A stretch of 64,000 nt of DNA from NCBI GenBank assembly GCA_963573385.1, contig CAUYLG010044371.1, positions 1 to 64,000 of the forward strand. Direction: 5' to 3'. Position numbers and translations under genes: made by a program. Under the pieces are notes generated by a model. The model had not been told where the DNA came from, searched no databases, and saw only the letters and a list, made by a program, of their open reading frames with translations. The stretch is from Cacajao melanocephalus (Eukaryota > Chordata > Mammalia > Primates > Pitheciidae). Positions 58,671-64,000 of this stretch are shown in pieces; the first letter of the stretch is position 1, and the number at the start of each line of letters is the position of its first letter.

Positions 58671-61189
58671 TTTTTATAATTTTAAGGAGAGCATAGCCTG
58701 TTTAAAGGCATCAGATAAATATACACCTTGCTTTTCTATTAGTCAAAAAATTGAAAAATCTAATGAAAATGATATCCATGAAGGGTTAATGAGCCTTCAA
58801 ATGAAACAAAAGTTGAATTTTATTTCATTATAGAAAAACATCTTTAGTCATTATCCAGTGGTACAACTCTAAATGTAGGACATTTCCCTTGGTGTTTGGG
58901 TACTTTTTAAAAGTAGATCTAAATATCAGAATTGTTCCCAATGGACCCAACTACATCAGCATTTTGTTTATAAACTTATTCCAAAAGGCTGTCAACCTCA
59001 CAGAAACAGTGTGAAAAAAGGCAAAGGATGCAGAACAAATCATCCTGGAGAAATAAGACAGTAGAAGACACTTGACAAAGGCAAGTCAAGCCTAACCACA
59101 CTTTAATAGAGACTGTAAAAACTTCCGTGATCTGGCCAAATCTCTTGGAATGCCGTTTGCCCTTTCTCTAAGCCCATCTTGTTGCTTCTGTGTACCTTGC
59201 TTCTAACAACCTGCGGCTGTGACTCTCTTCAGAGACCTGCCTTTGAGCCCCTGGACCACTTTCTCTCATGCACAGAGAGCTAGAGATGCCCAGGAGTGAG
59301 TTTACATTATATCCCCAGGGTGGCCTTAGCAAATGGTCAGCTATGACAGTAGATAGAAAGCCTAAGGACCTTGTTTCAAATCAAGATAGACTGTGAAAGC
59401 ATAAGTTTCACTTTAAAGTTTCCCCAGGAATCAGACTGAAGCTAGGATTTTATGTGAAATTATACCTCTGTTTGGCTTCCTCTGCTTCCCTTTCTTGATT
59501 CCTCTATCACTTTAAAGATTTCTCCTGGATCATTTCCTTAGTCAATCATTAACAAATCCTCCTAACAAAAGCTGTCTCAGTGTCAGCTTTTGAAGAATAT
59601 GACTCTAAAGAAGGAGACTGTGAAAAGTTTGATTGATTTTTAGTAACTTTGTACATTTCCTCATATGTGTTATTTTTGTTGCACTCACCTTCCTTGTCCT
59701 GATCTATTTCTCAATGGTGAATGCTAATTTAAGAATAAATAAATAATGAAAATCAGTCAGATAGAAATTGGAGATGTTAGAAAATATACCATACTTTGTA
59801 CTCAACTGTACCTGAGAATGGGGAGAGGAAGAGTAGAAGAACAAAATCTCAGAGAAGACAGTGCAGAGAGTTAATCAGAAAAAAAGAAAAATCATTTAGC
59901 TAAATGTGTAGGACCCGCAAAGTAAAGGCAGTTCATGTGGTCTTGGTCCAGCATTGCTATGTGGCCAAAGATTTCATTAGTTGAAGTTCTGTCATGATCC
60001 AGTTGAAAAATGAATCAAGGAGAAGAGGTCTGCAATGTGCCAGAAATCAGGCATCTAATAATTTGGCAGTCACTCATAAAGATGATTATGTAGAACTAGA
60101 AAGGACCTAAGGGACATTTACATCTATTTAAATGGAATATCCCAACATGCCTAAATTGAATGGAATTGTTCTTTCCAATTTTCACCTTATGTTCTCTCAC
60201 ATTTAAAATAACTTATTTTCTCTTTATTTCAACATTCATCTTATTTACGTAACTCAATTTAACTAACATTTTTGAAGGCCAGTGACTGTTGGAGTTGGTG
60301 GGTGTGGGGCAGAGTACAAAGGGAAGGATATGATATGATTTTTATCAGAACCTGAATCTCCTTACAAATCTCTGAGAGAAATTACCGTAGAAATGTTATT
60401 TATTATTTGCTACAGACCTACAAAAAGTAGCTAGAGACAAATAAAGATTAAAAACCACCCACAAGAGAACAAGGTCATCTCATTGACCTGGCATTCTTGG
60501 AAGAAATTCAAATTTTCAATGTCTTAGTGAATACACTCATGCTGATACAGTTCCAGTTCTAGAGAATATACTCATGTAGGTACAGGTCCATCTGAATGGG
60601 TAACACATCAAAGGCTAGAATCTGTCAATGCCTCTACTATTATGTTAGCTTGTTATGACTGCTCTATAAGAGTTTGAGAATCAACAAATTGCCATGAGCT
60701 AGTTGCAGATAACACAGTATAGTTTGTATTATGTATCCTTTATGCTAAAGAATTCACAGTCAGGTTCTTGATTGTATTTCCATTGGTTGCAGTGCTCAGT
60801 TGGTAATACTCATGTTACATACACATGACATTATATTTTCTAAGAAATATAGACATTCAAAATAAATTTACATCTTAGCCACTTTGAATGAGCATTAGAG
60901 ATTTTCACTCATGATTGTAATCAAGTACTTTACTTAAAAGTAAACTTATTTTTATGTAAGTGATAAAATATAGGAGGAATATCTGTAGCACATGAGGAAT
61001 CACTTTCCCATATAATTCATAAATACTATCAAGGAAGACTACTTCCTTTCAAGGAAGAGTTTATCAGTAATTAACAATTTCCTCCTAAGTTAAAAAATGT
61101 TTTATATATTCAAAAATTTAAAAGGAATACAAAATCACTGAGAAAATACTCAAGTATATAAACTTACATAAAGTGAGAAAAAAAGACCC
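58671..61189. other. AT-rich DNA, no recognised feature
   Basis: Largest stretch without any repeat I can name. A minus-strand donor-like site (GGAAG|GTGAGT) at 59,686-59,696 lacks a convincing acceptor. Confidence 0.45.
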
Positions 61190-61460
61190 AATCACCTCTA
61201 GAAAAAAACCCTGATTGACATCTGGATATGTATACTTCAGTATAATTTTCCAAGTTCATTTGTGCATTATTTTAAATTGTCTATATTTTTGTATAAGTTG
61301 CTGTTTTAAAAAAAATTAATAATATATTGTGGTCATTAATCCACTCTCATTATGCATACAGGTTGCTTGTCCCTTTTCACAATTGCATAACACCTTATCG
61401 AAGAATATCTTTTATTTATAGTCTTCTAAATTATTTCCAATATTGTTTTTATATATTCAA
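61190..61460 (-). mobile_element. Old L1 (L1M-class) fragment
   Basis: 'ttgacatctggatatgtata', 'aatatattgtggtcattaat' and 'acaggttgcttgtccctttt' resemble the reverse complement of an L1M 3' segment. Weak. Confidence 0.42.
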
Positions 61461-62934
61461 TGTGTGTGTGTATGCATAATGTATATGTATATGAAATAAG
61501 CATATTCACAAGTGTAATGTTCTATATAATTGTAAAACTATATTCTTATATCTTATCTAATATATATGTATCTATATATGTATACATACTTTATAAAACA
61601 TATATACAATCTAAGTTTTGTTCATTACAACATGCCTGTACACATGTATGTCTTGCCTCTCTTAAAATGTCTTTGAAGCATATTATAAAAAGCTTAATTG
61701 CATGTCGTCAATAAAGATACACTTGATTCCAGAACTATATATATATATATTTACTTATGTAAAGAAAAATACTGCTTTTCACAGATATATATATGATTAC
61801 AGTTAAATAAAGCAAAGGAGCAAATGATTTCTAAAGAGCCTCATTCAAGGACAGTAACAACGGATTCTCTGCAAGATAATAATCCTCTAAATATGTTTAT
61901 TTCACTAAGTACCATGATTTACACATCTCTTGGGAAGTGCACTTACTTATGATGAAGAATAAATCAGGTTAAAATTACTGTAAATCAAGTTTCTGCAGAT
62001 AAATTTCTCTAGCTGTAGAAATGCTAATATGAGCACCTGCTTCATTTTATCAAGATGGTTTGTATTAATCTACAGATGTTATTTTTCCAGTGCATACTAT
62101 TTGAGAAATGATTGTGACTGGGTGACTGTCACTTTGACATTGGAGAAGCCACACCACCTGTTTACCAGAAAAATACACACAAAAGTATTTTCTTTTAAAG
62201 GAACAGCTGTAGAATGAATTTTGAAACATCAATGTGACAGTAATAAATCATACTTTATGCAAAATTAAAATATATAGGAGGAGACTATGAAAGCCATATG
62301 TTTAAAAAATTTCACATAAATGGAAAAAATGACTAATGTTTAAAAAATAGCTAAAAATAATAGGAAGTCAAATATTGGGGATATTTTTATTATTATCATT
62401 TTGAGTTGCTTTCAGAAAGATTCAATATAAGAAAACATGCATCTAAATTTATCCCTAATGCAGCCATTTTCCCCAAAAGAAATTAAAATATATCAAGGAA
62501 ATATATAAAAAAGATTCACTTCATACATTTTTTCATATTTAGTAAAAGATTAATATTAGAAATGTAGAGATTTTGTGCATAATGTCATAACCATAGATTA
62601 GAATTAAGAAATCTGCCAATGTTGCTTAATTTTTGCATATTTTAAACAAATACTTACTAAATAATAATGATCATTTGCCCTGTGCATAAGCAATAGTGTA
62701 TGACTAAATGTAAGAATTGCCAATTTTCAGAAGTCTTTATGCAGCCAGCTTGATGGACCTCATTATATGCCTCATGATATGAAACACATGTATTTCCTTT
62801 TAGCAACCATCTAAAAATGTATGAGATTTTAAAATTTATATTCATTTAAAAAATATCTATGTATGTATTCACAATGTTAACACATATAAATATTTATCCT
62901 TTTGAGCCACATTCAATTTACACTCCATCTGATA
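61461..62934. other. AT-rich DNA with TA/TATG low-complexity patches
   Basis: (TG)n/(TATG)n near 61,455-61,500 and 61,560-61,610, and (AT)n at 61,735-61,750. No element recognised between the two antisense L1 pieces. Confidence 0.5.
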
Positions 62935-64000
62935 TATACTCATGAATATGGTGTGAGGTAGGGGTTAAGTTCATTTTGTTTTAATGTGACTATCCAGTTA
63001 GTCTGAAAAATTATTAAAATGAACATCCATTTCCTCTGCACCACAGTGTCATCTTTGTCATAAATTAGATGACTAACTTTTCAGGCCTATTTCTGAATTT
63101 TTCATTCTGCTTTATTTGTTTTCCTATCCTTTTACCAATAACACACTGTCTTAATATTGCATATATATTTTTGTAAAATATAGTAGTGTAAATTAAACTT
63201 CATTCTTCTTCAAGATGTTCTCTGCTATTCTAGACCCTTTGCATCTTCATATAAATTTTAGGATTACTCAACAAATTTTCACAAAGAAATCCTTACTGTA
63301 ACTTTGACTGGAATGGCATTAAACTATACACCACTTGGGGAAGAACTGAGCTCTTTATAACATTGAGTCTACCAATGCACAGCCAAGATATGTTCCTCCA
63401 ATGTGGTGTTGTTGTTGTTGTTTTAAATTTATCTCAATAAAGTTTGCTTTCTGTTTAAATCCTTGTACATTTGTATTTTTTAGAATTGTTTCTAGATGAT
63501 TCATATTTTATATACTATTATAATAGTATTTAAATAACTGAAGAATCATATGTTCCTTAAATTTTATTAAACATTTTTGCTCATATATAAAGCACAGTGT
63601 TTTTAAAAAATACATTTCAATTTACTAATTTTACTTATGATTTATAATATTTTCTCTGTAAGCTGTTTTGAGTTTTTTCTATGTATATCATTTCATCTGA
63701 AAATAATAACCATTTTTTTCTTCCTTATCTCATATTTCTTTTTCTTGCTAGTACCTACTATACAATATTAAATAGAAGCATCAATAGCAAATATCTCTAC
63801 CTCCTCGAAAATTTAATGGGATAGCTTTTAATATTTTAGTATTAGCTGTGATATTTTTGTAGATACTCTTTATTAAATTAAGGAAGTTCCCAATTATATC
63901 TAAGTTGGTAAAAATTTTCTTATCAATGAGTATTGAATTATGTTAAAAGTTTTTTCTGCATTCATTGGGATAAATGTATGGTTTTTCTCCTTCAGTCTGT
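62935..64000 (-). mobile_element. Old antisense L1, ORF2 segment, cut by window edge
   Basis: Reading left to right it follows the complement of L1 ORF2: 'tggtgtgaggtaggggttaa', 'gtgactatccagttagtctg', 'tggaatggcattaaactata', 'tattaaatagaagcatcaat', 'ttttttctgcattcattggg'. Minus-strand translation is broken by many stops and frameshifts, so the reverse transcriptase is dead. It continues beyond 64,000. Confidence 0.87.

Noticed and set aside
62935..64000. Possible reverse transcriptase gene at the right edge
   Set aside because: It is an old antisense L1 ORF2 with many stops and frameshifts.

Overview
The window is nuclear DNA from a primate, most likely human. It carries about nine full or near-full Alu elements, two Alu fragments, LINE-1 3' ends, L2 and MIR fossils, ERVL/MaLR long terminal repeats and DNA-transposon MITEs (MER20, MER5-like, Tigger-like). 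The base composition is strongly AT-rich and there is no CpG island. I found no operon, CRISPR array, rRNA, tRNA or other bacterial-type feature. No complete protein-coding gene can be supported. Open frames longer than 60 codons are scattered over both strands as expected by chance in such DNA, and many lie inside repeats. The region is best read as a gene desert or the inside of very large introns.

Layout. 1-5,800: Alu remnant, CA microsatellite, two MaLR-type LTR fragments, an MLT2-type solo LTR, a truncated Alu, a MER20 and an L2 3' end. 5,900-13,900: purine tract, Tigger-type MITE, a solo LTR at 10,060-10,436 with 5-bp target duplication, and at 11,552 a second copy of that LTR's empty insertion site. 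14,000-24,000: microsatellites, hairpins, AluJ with an expanded TTTTA array, MIRs. 24,300-29,400: six Alus, one flanked by 61-bp direct repeats, and a MER5-type element rebuilt around a palindrome. 29,600-39,900: L2, MIRs, old L1 tails, and a stack of three LTRs nested in one another (37,978-39,836). 40,000-51,500: L1 tails, a possible two-exon small gene at 44,183-44,800, a twin-primed L1, and an MST-like solo LTR containing two large hairpins. 51,600-64,000: a Z-DNA-prone tract, an Alu nested in an Alu, a deleted ERVL provirus with parts of both LTRs, and an antisense L1 ORF2 segment that runs off the right edge.

The most informative signals are structural scars: the empty-site paralogue of the 10,060 LTR, the 61-bp duplication around an Alu, and three repeats (29,101; 32,311; 50,997) carrying new inverted repeats of the kind made by replication template switching. 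Three places have good-looking splice signals around open frames (4,032-4,107; 44,183-44,800; 47,270-47,327). They are candidates only. Family names come from recall of consensus sequences, not from a search, so subfamily labels are tentative.
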